From Leeuwenhoekiella aestuarii (GTDB lineage Bacteria > Bacteroidota > Bacteroidia > Flavobacteriales > Flavobacteriaceae): a stretch of DNA of 64,000 nucleotides. The notes below the pieces were generated by a model. The model did not search any database and was not told where the DNA came from. It was given only the letters and a program-made list of their open reading frames with translations. The position numbers and the translations under genes were made by a program. The stretch spans positions 310,001 through 374,000 of the forward strand of contig NZ_QOVJ01000001.1 in NCBI RefSeq assembly GCF_004104055.1, read 5' to 3'. This document shows, piece by piece, positions 35,479 through 43,323 of this stretch (position 1 is its first letter; each line of letters opens with the position of its first letter).

Positions 35479-35944
35479 GCTTTAAAATATTTTCTATTTG
35501 AGAGAGTCCCTGCATCCGCGCATGGTCTTCTGCTGTAAGATCTCTGGAATCTTTAAGTAAAGGATCTGCTCCTTGTTTCAGCAATAATTCCACCAGCTCT
35601 TTTTGATTAAAGGTAGCTGCATAGATAAGCGCAGTCGCACCATTAAAATTTTGCACATTCACATCTGCTCCTTTATTGATCAACAGTCTAGCCACCTCAA
35701 CATATCCCTTGAAGCAAACTCCCATCAAGGCAGTGTTTCCAGATGCATCCTTAGCATCTATCTCAGCACCACTGTCTATAATAAGTTCACTTACATCAAT
35801 ATACCCATAATAGCTTGATAAAAGCAAAGGGGTTGACCCGCGTTGATCTTTAGCATTTATAAGTTGAGGGTTTTCAGACAATAATTCTTTAATAGTGGTT
35901 GTATCTTCAGAACGTATCGCATTAAATAAAGAATCTTGTTTCAT
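35465..35944 (-). CDS. Ankyrin-repeat protein
   Basis: 159 residues from MKQDSLFNAIRSEDTTTIKE. Four to five ankyrin repeats are clear (RGSTPLLLSSYYGYIDVSEL, SGNTALMGVCFKGYVEVARL, NGATALIYAATFNQKELVEL, each followed by LI..GA or LLKQGADP). Cytoplasmic adaptor. The longer frame to 35992 adds a hydrophobic-basic stretch that would be unusual before the first repeat, so I start at 35944. In other bacteria small ankyrin genes sit beside catalase genes; no catalase is here. Confidence 0.88.
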   Translation of the reverse strand: MKQDSLFNAIRSEDTTTIKELLSENPQLINAKDQRGSTPLLLSSYYGYIDVSELIIDSGAEIDAKDASGNTALMGVCFKGYVEVARLLINKGADVNVQNFNGATALIYAATFNQKELVELLLKQGADPLLKDSRDLTAEDHARMQGLSQIENILKHATP

Positions 35945-36270
35945 CTCGTTAAAATAATATATTTTTTTCAAAAAAATACGCGGTAAATTCACAATATTTC
36001 ACCACGCCGTCATTAATTTTCAGCTATAACTTTTTCTTCCGGAAGCTTATCCGATTATTTTACCTAAATACTAATAGTTCAACGAGTTCTTTAAGCTCTT
36101 TGAGAAAATCACCAACTGCTAATTTAGTATCGATTACTAGGATGATTGCTTCACTAAATATCAAAGTTAGCTATAGATTCTTCTGATTTTGTTAGAGAAT
36201 GATTAAAAGATTAGATTTATACATCAACAGAAACTATTTAGCTTTTTATTTTTACTACTAATCCTATACT
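35945..36270. other. 326-base intergenic region between the ankyrin and serine-hydrolase genes
   Basis: AT-rich and divergent, so it must carry two promoters, but I find no exact TAnnTTTG before either gene; TATTTTTA near 36246 before the hydrolase is the nearest. No repeat or gene seen. Confidence 0.5.
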
Positions 36271-37434
36271 ATGAAGTATTTCCGGTTACTGCTTCTTTCT
36301 GCTATTTCTTGTTGCAACTGTCTTTCTTTTGAAGTTGCTGCTCAGGAAGTTTATTTTCCTTCCTTTGGAGCCCGGTGGGAAACTTATACGAACACTGACA
36401 AGGTTTTTTCTGAAGAATCTTTGCAGGAAGCTGTTGCTTTTGCATTAGCACATGAATATTCAGGATCCCGTGATTTGAGACAGGCTATTCTAAAAGGCTT
36501 TGAACGCGAACCTTATCACGAAATTCTGGGACCTACAAAAAAGCGCGGTGGTCCCGCAGGAATGATTCTTAAAAACGGCTATCTCGTAACCAGCTGGGGA
36601 GATACCCAACGGGTAGATATGACCTTTAGCGTTACCAAAAGCTTCCTTTCTACAACTGCCGGACTTGCAATAGATGCCGGTATCATCGCTGATGTGAAGG
36701 ATCCTGTTAGTCATACGATCTGGGACGGGACTTTTGAAGGGGACCACAACAGCAAAATAACCTGGAAACACTTACTGGAACAGAATTCTGACTGGAGTGG
36801 TCAACTCTGGGGCGGTAAGGACTGGGCAGATCGCCCGCCACGAGAAGGTAATATTGATGCCTGGAAAAACCGCGAACTGCAAGAGCCTGGCACTTTCTTT
36901 GAATACAACGATGTGCGGGTCAACGTTCTTGCCTATGCTCTTACACAAACCTGGCGCAAACCGCTTCCTCAGGTTTTAAAAGAACAGATTATGGATCCCA
37001 TAGGCGCTTCTACCACATGGCGTTGGTTTGGCTATGACCAAGCATGGACGACCATAGACGGTCTACACATGCAGTCCGTAACAGGTGGTGGTCACTCCGG
37101 TGGTGGAATGTTTATCAGTGCAGAAGACATGGCGCGTTTTGGATTGCTGTTTCTCAATAACGGTATTTGGAACGGCAAACGCTTGCTATCCGAAAATTGG
37201 GTCAACGCGGTGCAACAACCGTCTGCACCAAATCCCAATTACGGATATATGTGGTGGCTGAATCAACCCGGACCCCGACATTGGAAGAACCTACCGGAGC
37301 ACTTGTATTATGCTGCAGGTTTTGGCGGTAATTTTATTGTTATTGATCAAGAGAACGACTTAGTGATTGTTTTACGCTGGTTAGAGCCTGGTCAAATTGA
37401 GGCGTTTTTAGAGTTGGTTTATGGGGTGAAGTGA
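36271..37434 (+). CDS. Serine hydrolase of the beta-lactamase class C/penicillin-binding-like family
   Basis: 387 residues with a signal peptide (LLLLSAISCCNCLSFEVAAQ), so periplasmic or secreted. Catalytic SxxK at Ser120-Lys123 (SVTK), a YxN-type motif in EYNDVRVN, and the third box HSGGGMFIS in place of KTG. Hydrophobic packing around these fits an esterase, peptidase or amidase of the PF00144 family more than a drug-resistance beta-lactamase. Monocistronic; substrate unknown. Confidence 0.88.
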   Translation: MKYFRLLLLSAISCCNCLSFEVAAQEVYFPSFGARWETYTNTDKVFSEESLQEAVAFALAHEYSGSRDLRQAILKGFEREPYHEILGPTKKRGGPAGMILKNGYLVTSWGDTQRVDMTFSVTKSFLSTTAGLAIDAGIIADVKDPVSHTIWDGTFEGDHNSKITWKHLLEQNSDWSGQLWGGKDWADRPPREGNIDAWKNRELQEPGTFFEYNDVRVNVLAYALTQTWRKPLPQVLKEQIMDPIGASTTWRWFGYDQAWTTIDGLHMQSVTGGGHSGGGMFISAEDMARFGLLFLNNGIWNGKRLLSENWVNAVQQPSAPNPNYGYMWWLNQPGPRHWKNLPEHLYYAAGFGGNFIVIDQENDLVIVLRWLEPGQIEAFLELVYGVK

Positions 37435-37447
37435 TCTAAAGACTTGA

Positions 37448-37488
37448 GATTTTAGAATTAAGACAAAAGATAATAGAAGAAAGAGAAA
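37448..37488 (+). repeat. 41-base repeat, copy 1
   Basis: GATTTTAGAATTAAGACAAA then AGATAATAGAAGAAAGAGAAA. A second copy with few changes is at 40008-40048, inside the repeat mosaic. Confidence 0.7.
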
Positions 37489-37562
37489 GTACCTCATCCC
37501 ACAAGACTAAATCTGGAATTGAAGACCAGCTTTAGAAAATTTAATCTCGATTATCGAATAAA

Positions 37563-37964
37563 TTATTCCTTCCAATAATCCACGACCAGAACATCTTCTA
37601 AAACCGGACCTAACATCGCACCAAATTCTTGATGCTTGGGATGCACTAAATAACTATCCCGATCTTGCTCACTCGTAAAGGTAACAAAAAAGCAATGCGT
37701 AAAGCCTTTATTTAAATTTTCCGGACTGTTGTTGAGACCCCACTCGAAAGCTTTGATTTCATCGATTTCAACAGCCAGATTGGCAAAGGCGGCTTCTACT
37801 TTTTCAACTTCAGCGGGTTTCGCGGTTTCTTTAAAACTGAATAAAACAACATGGCGCAACTGCTCTTCGGTTTGCTTTGTAACTGCTTCTTTAGCTTCTG
37901 AATTCATGTCTTTACAGCTGGTAAAAATGAGTAAACCTATTAAAAGGTAACATGTGTTTTTCAT
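37563..37964 (-). CDS. Dabb (stress-responsive A/B barrel) domain lipoprotein
   Basis: 133 residues. Lipoprotein signal with lipobox IFTSC (Cys17), then one Dabb domain from about 37 (LRHVVLFSFKETAKPAEVEK, FEWGLNNSPENLNKGFTHCF, YLVHPKHQEFGAMLGPVLED, VLVVDYW). Dabb proteins form dimeric alpha/beta barrels and may bind small molecules or act as cyclases; being lipid-anchored points to the cell envelope. Twenty bases separate it from the upstream small gene, so co-transcription is likely. Confidence 0.85.
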   Translation of the reverse strand: MKNTCYLLIGLLIFTSCKDMNSEAKEAVTKQTEEQLRHVVLFSFKETAKPAEVEKVEAAFANLAVEIDEIKAFEWGLNNSPENLNKGFTHCFFVTFTSEQDRDSYLVHPKHQEFGAMLGPVLEDVLVVDYWKE

Positions 37965-37984
37965 GATTTAACTTTAATTCTTTC

Positions 37985-38212
37985 TTACTGGTCTACGGCT
38001 ATATCCGTTTTATCAATGATCTCCTGAGCTCTTTCAAAGTCAGCTTTATAAACATATAACTCTATATCATTCTGCGGAATTCCAAAACCTCCCAATCTAG
38101 CTGATTCAACGTGATCCTTTATACGTGTTGAAATGTTTTCTTGATCCAATAGGAACGCAATTCGATTAATTATAATCGAAGTATTGGTCATTATTTTTAA
38201 GTAATCTTCCAT
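37985..38212 (-). CDS. Small DUF2007-like protein
   Basis: 75 residues with no signal peptide. The pattern (INRIAFLLDQENISTRIKDH, then FGIPQNDIELYVYKADFERA, QEIID) fits the DUF2007 family of small putative signalling proteins that bind through a ferredoxin-like fold. Function unproven. Probably first gene of a pair with the Dabb gene. Confidence 0.7.
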   Translation of the reverse strand: MEDYLKIMTNTSIIINRIAFLLDQENISTRIKDHVESARLGGFGIPQNDIELYVYKADFERAQEIIDKTDIAVDQ

Positions 38213-38365
38213 ATTCTAAAGCTTAAATTTTAAAAAACCTATGCGGGTCTCCCCCTATTCTGAATATAGAAATTTAGGACTTTCTACGCGTATAATTCAG
38301 CTTAACGATTAATTTAATCGTACTAAACACTATGTTTTAACTCCTCAACACTACCCATATATGCT

Positions 38366-38869
38366 TTAAGACAAGGGGCACCCGTTGTACAAGGCTACCA
38401 CTTTTTTGAAATCGATCGAAGTGTTCAGTTCGTAGAAATACTTCAACTGCCATTTTTGAGTGCGTACCGCTTGTTTACTTTGCGCGGTGTCCCAGCTGGG
38501 GTATACTCTAAATGCGCGTTTACCTGCTTGCGTTGCTGATGAGATGATCCCTTTTTCAAGCAGTACTTCTTTTGGAAATACAAATTGACCCCAAGCCTCT
38601 GCTGTGTTTACATTGACCACATACAAATCAACAGGATCCTTTGCATCAAACGGCTCAATGGGTCCGTTACCAGTACGTTTCCAGAACGTCACAAATTGGC
38701 CAACTTTCTTAGGCGTAACTTTTGAGCTTCTGCTTACGATCCGTGTTCCGTTCAATTTATAACGGCACGCATCATATTCCTTACTTTCAGGCTCCATAAA
38801 AAATTCTGAAATCTCCAGCGAACATTTATCATAAACTTCCGTTTTTAGGGTATTCAGATTGTTATCCAT
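38366..38869 (-). CDS. MepB-like protein
   Basis: 167 residues. The family signature is clear: ACRYKLNGTRIVSRSSKVTP, KKVGQFVTFWKR, WGQFVFPKEVLLEKGI, GKRAFRVYPSWD and a terminal QKWQLKYFYEL. MepB is a poorly understood cytoplasmic protein found in the mepRAB efflux locus of staphylococci; here no MepA or MepR partner is near, so that role should not be assumed. Monocistronic, upstream of the repeat mosaic. Confidence 0.85.
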   Translation of the reverse strand: MDNNLNTLKTEVYDKCSLEISEFFMEPESKEYDACRYKLNGTRIVSRSSKVTPKKVGQFVTFWKRTGNGPIEPFDAKDPVDLYVVNVNTAEAWGQFVFPKEVLLEKGIISSATQAGKRAFRVYPSWDTAQSKQAVRTQKWQLKYFYELNTSIDFKKVVALYNGCPLS

Positions 38870-39121
38870 GCAATTATGATTCCTTTTTATAAAGCGCTTT
38901 TCAGTGACCTAAACTTCTTTTTCTAGTAAACCCTTTAGAGTGCTAATCTATACGTTAATAAATAACAATCTATCGCATTCTTAGGTTTAAAGATAGCCTT
39001 TGCTACCCTATTTTTTAAGAATATCAACAACTCAAACTCGTGCTTTTTTTTATAACTATCCTGTCAAATCTGATTTCTCTGTGGGTGCGCGATTCCAATC
39101 GCGTATTCTTAGAAGAGTTTT

Positions 39122-39217
39122 TAATACCCAAAGGTTCTACGAAATCAAAACACCCTCGGTTATAGGAATAGCTGCAGGAAGTTCCGAAGGACAGGAGCGA
39201 TAGCAACGTTGAACTGA
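39122..39217 (+). repeat. Module B1 of the repeat mosaic
   Basis: Carries CCCTCGGTTATAGGAATAGC, then TGCAGGAAGTTCC, GAAGGACAGGAGCGATAGCA and GTTGAACTG, matching B3 base for base over long stretches. A related end CTAAGCGAGTGAGC follows at 39300. Confidence 0.75.
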
Positions 39218-39326
39218 AAAGATCATAATTAATAAGCTTTCTTTTTTGCATCGCCCAAAAAAGAAACCGACTTTAGGAGGTTCACGAACACCATAACCAA
39301 CTAAGCGAGTGAGCTAAACAAAAAAG

Positions 39327-39463
39327 TCTAGGCTTATTTTTAGATCCTTGAAAACTACGCAAACGCCTTTGCCTGCGGATAGCAAACCGCTGCGCTAAGC
39401 TATCCTCCGCTGCCCACCGCTGCGGCGCCCGCTTGTTTTACTACAGATCTAAAAAGTAGGCCG
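39327..39463 (+). repeat. Module A1, 137-base near-identical repeat
   Basis: Begins TCTAGGCTTATTTTTAGATC and ends AAAAAGTAGGCCG. Copy A2 is exactly 520 bases downstream with only about three differences. Inside, GCGGATAGC and GCTATCC(T)CCGC can pair across a CG-rich loop. Confidence 0.9.
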
Positions 39464-39483
39464 CTGTACTATGTTATTAAAAA

Positions 39484-39770
39484 TTACCCATACCCGAAGG
39501 GTTACAAGAATCTAATCTTCCCTCGGTTCAGAATAGCTGCGAGGGCAGAGCGTTAAAAAAAGGTCTCGTAGACCTTTTTAGCGAATGAGCCAGGTGGCGC
39601 GTGGGCTTTGGAAGGGAATACTTTACTTTAATTAAAATTCACTCTTAGAAAAATTGGAGTAAAGACGCGGAGCTGACAAAGCGGTTTTTGCCTGATAAGG
39701 CAAAAAATTCCTAAGCGAGGGGGTCTTTTCTTTTGTTACTTTTCTTTGGACAAGCAAAGAAAAGTAAGAA
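39484..39770 (+). repeat. Module B2 (two parts) with three hairpins
   Basis: First part ACCCATACCCGAAGGGTTAC ... CCTCGGTTCAGAATAGCTGC; then a perfect hairpin at 39557-39579 (AAAAAGGTCT-CGT-AGACCTTTTT), a second at 39685-39706 (TTTTTGCCT-GATA-AGGCAAAAA) followed by ATTCCTAAGCGAG, and a third at 39736-39767 (TTACTTTTCTTTG-N6-CAAAGAAAAGTAA). Confidence 0.75.
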
Positions 39771-39846
39771 ACACGAATTGAAAATATAAACTTTTATTCA
39801 AACTCCTGTTCATTTTTTCCATCGATGAAAAAACGAACCAAAAAAA

Positions 39847-39983
39847 TCTAGGCTTATTTTTAGATCCTTGAAAACTACGCAAACCCCTTTGCCTGCGGAT
39901 AGCAAACCGCTGCGCTAAGCTATCCTCCGCTGCCCACCGCTGCGGTGCCCGCTTGTTTTACTACAAATCTAAAAAGTAGGCCG
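39847..39983 (+). repeat. Module A2, second copy of the 137-base repeat
   Basis: Matches 39327-39463 except for about three substitutions (for example CGCC to CCCC near the fortieth base). Such high identity in non-coding DNA means recent duplication or gene conversion. Confidence 0.9.
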
Positions 39984-40007
39984 TTACTGGCAATCGATTA
40001 AACATTA

Positions 40008-40048
40008 GATTTTAGAAGTGAAATAAGAGATAATAGAAGAAAGAGAAA
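40008..40048 (+). repeat. 41-base repeat, copy 2
   Basis: GATTTTAGAAGTGAAATAAG then AGATAATAGAAGAAAGAGAAA, matching 37448-37488 with a few substitutions. Confidence 0.7.
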
Positions 40049-40049
40049 T

Positions 40050-40258
40050 CACCCATACCCTAAGGGGGTTAAAGAAATCACAATTCCCTCGGTTCAGAAT
40101 AGCTGTAGGAAGTTCCAAAGGACAGGAGCGGTAGCGACGCGGAACTGACAAAGCAGTTTTCGCGGTAGCGAAAAATTCCTAAGCGAGAGGCTCTTTTCTT
40201 TTGTTGAGCCTGCCCTGAGCGATAGCCGAAGGGTTTCTTTGGAGAAGCAAAGAAAATG
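40050..40258 (+). repeat. Module B3 with two hairpins
   Basis: The fullest B copy: CCCTCGGTTCAGAATAGCTG, AGGAAGTTCC, GGACAGGAGCGGTAGCGACG, GGAACTGACAAAGC, a hairpin at 40157-40174 (TTTTCGC-GGTA-GCGAAAA), ATTCCTAAGCGAG, and a closing hairpin at 40234-40255 (TTTCTTTG-GAGAAG-CAAAGAAA). Confidence 0.75.
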
Positions 40259-40374
40259 AACAAACATGAATAGAAGTTAGAATTACTCAATTCAACATTA
40301 GAAAATTAACGCAAACCCTTAATCTAAACGCTCTACGCGATTGATGATAATGGCACTGCTAGAGAGTAAGTTTT

Positions 40375-40791
40375 TTATATGTTACTCAAATAACTTTTAG
40401 CATCTCGCAAATTAAGTTCAGTCTCATCTGCTGCGCGACTCCTTCGTGTTTTAGGAAATACCGGTTCATCCAATTGGTCAAGAGCTACCAAAAGTTGAAA
40501 AAGTGTAGTTTCATTATTATTCGCTGCTACTTCGATACCTAACCAATCTCTAAAAAGCGGAAGGAGCGCTCTATTATTACTTTTTGATAATGCCCAATAC
40601 ACCCCAACACGTTCCTCATCATTTCTATACAAGCCAGAATCTACGCCCTTGATCATTAGTTGTTCCAATTCGGCAGGCTGGTAGTGCTTTAGTTCAGATG
40701 CTGCAATGGTATCGTTCTCAAAATCACCATGCACAACACCATTAACCCTTTCAAAGATAAAGGCAGCTTCTAAAACTTGATCCCTGTTCAA
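40375..40791 (-). CDS. Hypothetical cytoplasmic protein
   Basis: 138 residues, acidic, helical, no signal peptide or membrane segment. Sequence runs such as ELKHYQPAELEQLMIKGVDS, VGVYWALSKSNNRALLPLFR and TLFQLLVALDQLDEPVF suggest a HEAT- or immunity-like helical repeat, but I do not recognise a family. Surrounded by repeats on one side and small accessory genes on the other, so probably accessory. The 3' flank (40339-40386) resembles the 3' flank of the gene at 41269. Confidence 0.65.
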   Translation of the reverse strand: MNRDQVLEAAFIFERVNGVVHGDFENDTIAASELKHYQPAELEQLMIKGVDSGLYRNDEERVGVYWALSKSNNRALLPLFRDWLGIEVAANNNETTLFQLLVALDQLDEPVFPKTRRSRAADETELNLRDAKSYLSNI

Positions 40792-40851
40792 ATATATGTC
40801 CTATCTTCTTATAGCTATGGTTGATATCTTGTGTTGTACATACACTTAAAT

Positions 40852-41139
40852 TTACAATATCCCAATATTAATCAAGCCTCCCAGGAGAATTAAACAAAGC
40901 ATAAGTGCATAACTTCTCGCTACAGCCAGATTTCCCCTTAATACTCGAAATCCCAAAAACCCATTAAGCAGGCTGAGTAATACATTTACAAAAATGACCC
41001 AGTCGGGATACCTAAAAGCAAAAAGGACATCGGTATAGTGATACCTGTAATACAGCCTGCTCATTTCAAAAATCCAATACATTGAAATCAGCATTTGAAT
41101 CAAACCCAAAACTATGGGAACGTTCTTTTTGAGCAACAT
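40852..41139 (-). CDS. Small integral membrane protein
   Basis: 95 residues with about three hydrophobic helices (VPIVLGLIQMLISMYWIFEM, WVIFVNVLLSLLNGFLGFRV, ARSYALMLCLILLGGLINIG). No charged catalytic motif. Function unknown. Start ATG 41139 follows a normal spacing from other genes; no operon partner is obvious. Confidence 0.65.
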   Translation of the reverse strand: MLLKKNVPIVLGLIQMLISMYWIFEMSRLYYRYHYTDVLFAFRYPDWVIFVNVLLSLLNGFLGFRVLRGNLAVARSYALMLCLILLGGLINIGIL

Positions 41140-41268
41140 AGGGTACTATAGGTTTTAATTTTTTATTTAATCTAACCCGTATCTTTTAAAAGCGCCTCCG
41201 TGCGATTGATGATAAGGATACTGCTGGTGAGTATTTTTTATAGTTGCTCATTTGATTGTATTTTCCTT

Positions 41269-41751
41269 TTACAAGCTAATAACTCCGTTTTCTATAGTGA
41301 AGCGATACAGAACCGAAGAATCTACCGGAGTACCTTTGTAAGTCCCGGGTTTCCAGTCTTTCATTTTAGAAAATACCGCTACAATTTGCTGATCGAGTTC
41401 AGGGCTTTGGGTTTTGTTATCGATCTGGCAACGCACCATCGTTCCCTCACAGTTTACGATTAGATTCACCATACCGGTATCGCTATAGTTGGGCTTATCT
41501 TTTATAAAGGTTACTTCAGCATTTAGCGCTTCCGAGAGTTGCTTTTTGGTTAGTGGCGGTTGCGCTTTAACCTGTCCGTTACCTTCAAAAGGCAGCAACG
41601 CCAGTATTTTGGAGTTGTCACACACCCCGGGTATGGGTTCGTCTACCTGCATCGTTGCCATAAAATTGCCCAGACCAGAAGTACGTGGCTTTGAGGATGC
41701 GCATGCTAGTAGCAACGGTAATACAAGTGCCGAAATAAACATTTTTTTCAT
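41269..41751 (-). CDS. TonB C-terminal-like lipoprotein
   Basis: 160 residues. Lipobox LLLACASS (Cys17). Residues about 80-155 resemble the TonB C-terminal fold: SDTGMVNLIVNCEGTMVRCQ, SPELDQQIVAVFSKMKDWKP, then GTYKGTPVDSSVLYRFTIEN. There is no N-terminal membrane anchor and Pro-rich stretch as in a real TonB, so energy transduction is unlikely; such stand-alone domains are common secreted proteins in Bacteroidetes. Function unknown. Confidence 0.75.
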   Translation of the reverse strand: MKKMFISALVLPLLLACASSKPRTSGLGNFMATMQVDEPIPGVCDNSKILALLPFEGNGQVKAQPPLTKKQLSEALNAEVTFIKDKPNYSDTGMVNLIVNCEGTMVRCQIDNKTQSPELDQQIVAVFSKMKDWKPGTYKGTPVDSSVLYRFTIENGVISL

Positions 41752-41814
41752 AGGCTATCGCGTTTTGAGTGTGGGATAATTTTAAACATCGGTTCAATCA
41801 ACACAGTGTTAATG

Positions 41815-41885
41815 CTAGGCTCCCGTTATACAACGGGACAAGCTGTACCGGCCGCAGGAACGCTAGTTATTGGCAGTAGTATTTT
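41815..41885 (-). other. Possible cassette-type boundary, 3' side
   Basis: Read on the minus strand after the gene at 41886: ACTGCCAATAACTAGCGTTC, a GC-rich stretch, then the hairpin CCCGTT-GTAT-AACGGG. The core CGTTGTATAA resembles CGTTGTGCATAAT at the 5' side of the same gene. This looks like a gene-cassette end, but no integrase is in the window. Confidence 0.4.
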
Positions 41886-42500
41886 TTATTCCGTTGTCCA
41901 TTTATCTCTTCTTTTCTCTTGGTCATTTTGTGAGAGATAATGAATAGCAATCAACAACTGAATATTGGGATTGTTCAAATCAAAGTCGTTTGGGTTTTTG
42001 TAAATCCGTTGTTGAAGTAAACCCATTGATTCAAAATCGCCCGCAGCAATAAGACTTTCAGCGTATTCTTTTATTTCCGCATTATCTTTTCCGAGTTCAG
42101 TCAAATATTTTTGATATTTTCCATTGTATTTTAAACCTATACTTTTTAATTCTAATCCAGTTTTTGGGTAAGTCGCTTTTCCAAATTCCCATATTTCATT
42201 AAATGTAGATTTGGAAATCGAATTATAAAGTTTCTTTTGTTTTTCAAAATCTATTTTTTTTGAAATCGGTTGCCAACCATATTCTAATAATTCAGGTAAT
42301 ATTTTAGAAAAGCAACTTTTAAAGTCTGAGTTTTTATTATCACAGATTTGATTTTTAAAAAAGTTAGTTATTTCATTTAGGTCATAGATTTGTTCGGTAG
42401 AAAAATTGTCTTTTAATTCAGTCGCAGCATATTGAGCTTTACAAGAAAAACTCATTTGTAAAATTGTACATCCAATTATCAATATTATCGCTTTTTTCAT
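41886..42500 (-). CDS. Hypothetical secreted protein in a cassette-like setting
   Basis: 204 residues from MKKAIILIIGCTILQMSFSC, a signal peptide with possible lipid attachment at Cys20 (the lipobox is weak). The rest is helical and charged, with no known domain; the C-terminal QLLIAIHYLSQNDQEKRRDK suggests a helical bundle. The frame can start three codons earlier at 42509, but that ATG lies in the boundary motif CGTTGTGCATAAT. Low GC and flanking motifs suggest it moved as a unit. Confidence 0.65.
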   Translation of the reverse strand: MKKAIILIIGCTILQMSFSCKAQYAATELKDNFSTEQIYDLNEITNFFKNQICDNKNSDFKSCFSKILPELLEYGWQPISKKIDFEKQKKLYNSISKSTFNEIWEFGKATYPKTGLELKSIGLKYNGKYQKYLTELGKDNAEIKEYAESLIAAGDFESMGLLQQRIYKNPNDFDLNNPNIQLLIAIHYLSQNDQEKRRDKWTTE

Positions 42501-42539
42501 ATTATGCACAACGTGTTTGCTATGGTTTCGTTTTTTTAT
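42501..42539 (-). other. Possible cassette-type boundary between two small genes
   Basis: Minus strand: CCATAGCAAACACGTTGTGC then ATAAT, directly before the ATG at 42500 and after the stop of the gene ending at 42540. A similar GAGTTGTGGTGCATTT lies upstream of the latter gene near 43113-43130. Confidence 0.4.
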
Positions 42540-43061
42540 TTATCGTAATCCTTTTGTTTTTAAATCAGCATAAACTTCTTGAGTTCCATGAATTTCTTTT
42601 CCGAACATAATGTTTATATCGTATTCAATTCTGTATTCGTTCAACACTTGGTCAATTCTATCTTTTTTGTATTTTGCAGCTCCAATATCCTGTCGGTGTT
42701 TGTTTAAAGTTCCAAAAGCCATTCCAAGTGGTGCAAGGCCAACTCCCATAACTATTATAGGTACTGTTGAAATAACTCCGCTATCCAAAGCATATTTGCC
42801 TAACAAATATCCGCCCATAATTACTGCAATTCCAATTATAAGGAAAACAGCAAAATATATGTAAGTCAAAGTTTTTTTTCGTTTAAAGTTTTCGTATTCA
42901 ATGTTTACTGATTTGAGTTTGTTTTCAAACTTGTCAGTCAGTTTAATTGTTGCACAAGTTTTATTAAATTGAGGCTTCCGGTCAGTTAATCCACAAGTTG
43001 TGCCTATTTTCAAATCAGTTTTCTGATTATCGCACAATTCACAATGCCTGGTTAAATCCAT
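42540..43061 (-). CDS. Zinc-ribbon-like membrane protein
   Basis: 173 residues. The N-terminus carries RHCELCDN plus later Cys residues (GTTCGLTDRKPQFNKTC) that may bind a metal, then a coiled region (KFENKLKSVNIEYENF) and two membrane helices (about 70-115: YIYFAVFLIIGIAVIMGGYL and VISTVPIIVMGVGLAPLGMA), then a charged C-terminal tail. I recall similar proteins in flavobacterial accessory regions without a known function. Probably inner membrane with both ends in the cytoplasm. Confidence 0.65.
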   Translation of the reverse strand: MDLTRHCELCDNQKTDLKIGTTCGLTDRKPQFNKTCATIKLTDKFENKLKSVNIEYENFKRKKTLTYIYFAVFLIIGIAVIMGGYLLGKYALDSGVISTVPIIVMGVGLAPLGMAFGTLNKHRQDIGAAKYKKDRIDQVLNEYRIEYDINIMFGKEIHGTQEVYADLKTKGLR

Positions 43062-43279
43062 CTAATTTTAAGGTCAGTTTAGTTCGATTTTCAATTTAAT
43101 GTGTTTCGGTCAAAATGCACCACAACTCGTTTTATCCACATTAAATATAGCCATATCCCTCAAAATTTACGAGATAGCATCACTTTTTGACGGTGCTATC
43201 CGTTGAGATCTGATAAGATTTTGTAAGATACGGTACACTAAAAACTGACTCATCTCGCTGAGTACTGGTCCCCAGGCTG

Positions 43280-43296
43280 CCGCCAGTCTGTGGCGG
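43280..43296 (+). repeat. REP-like hairpin, left side of the RAYT remnant
   Basis: CCGCCA-GTCTG-TGGCGG. Its core CCGCCAGTCTGTG occurs again in reverse orientation at 43861-43873, so the two bracket the transposase remnant as an inverted pair. Confidence 0.7.
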
Positions 43297-43323
43297 GTGG
43301 TTAGCAATACGCGTATTGATCTA

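Larger units (their letters stand above)
38870..40374. other. 1.5 kb repeat mosaic without genes
   Basis: No plausible protein gene on either strand; short frames come from repeats. It is an alternating series of two unrelated modules, order B1-A1-B2-A2-B3. A copies are almost identical; B copies are diverged but keep hairpins. It lies between two unrelated minus-strand genes and seems to be a site where intergenic repeats have accumulated by recombination. Confidence 0.8.

Noticed and set aside
38366-38869. Drug-resistance locus because of MepB
   Set aside because: No MATE pump or MarR-type regulator near; MepB homologues occur alone in many genomes.
38870-40374. CRISPR array
   Set aside because: Repeats are 70-210 bases, few, alternate between two modules, and have no uniform spacers; no cas genes.
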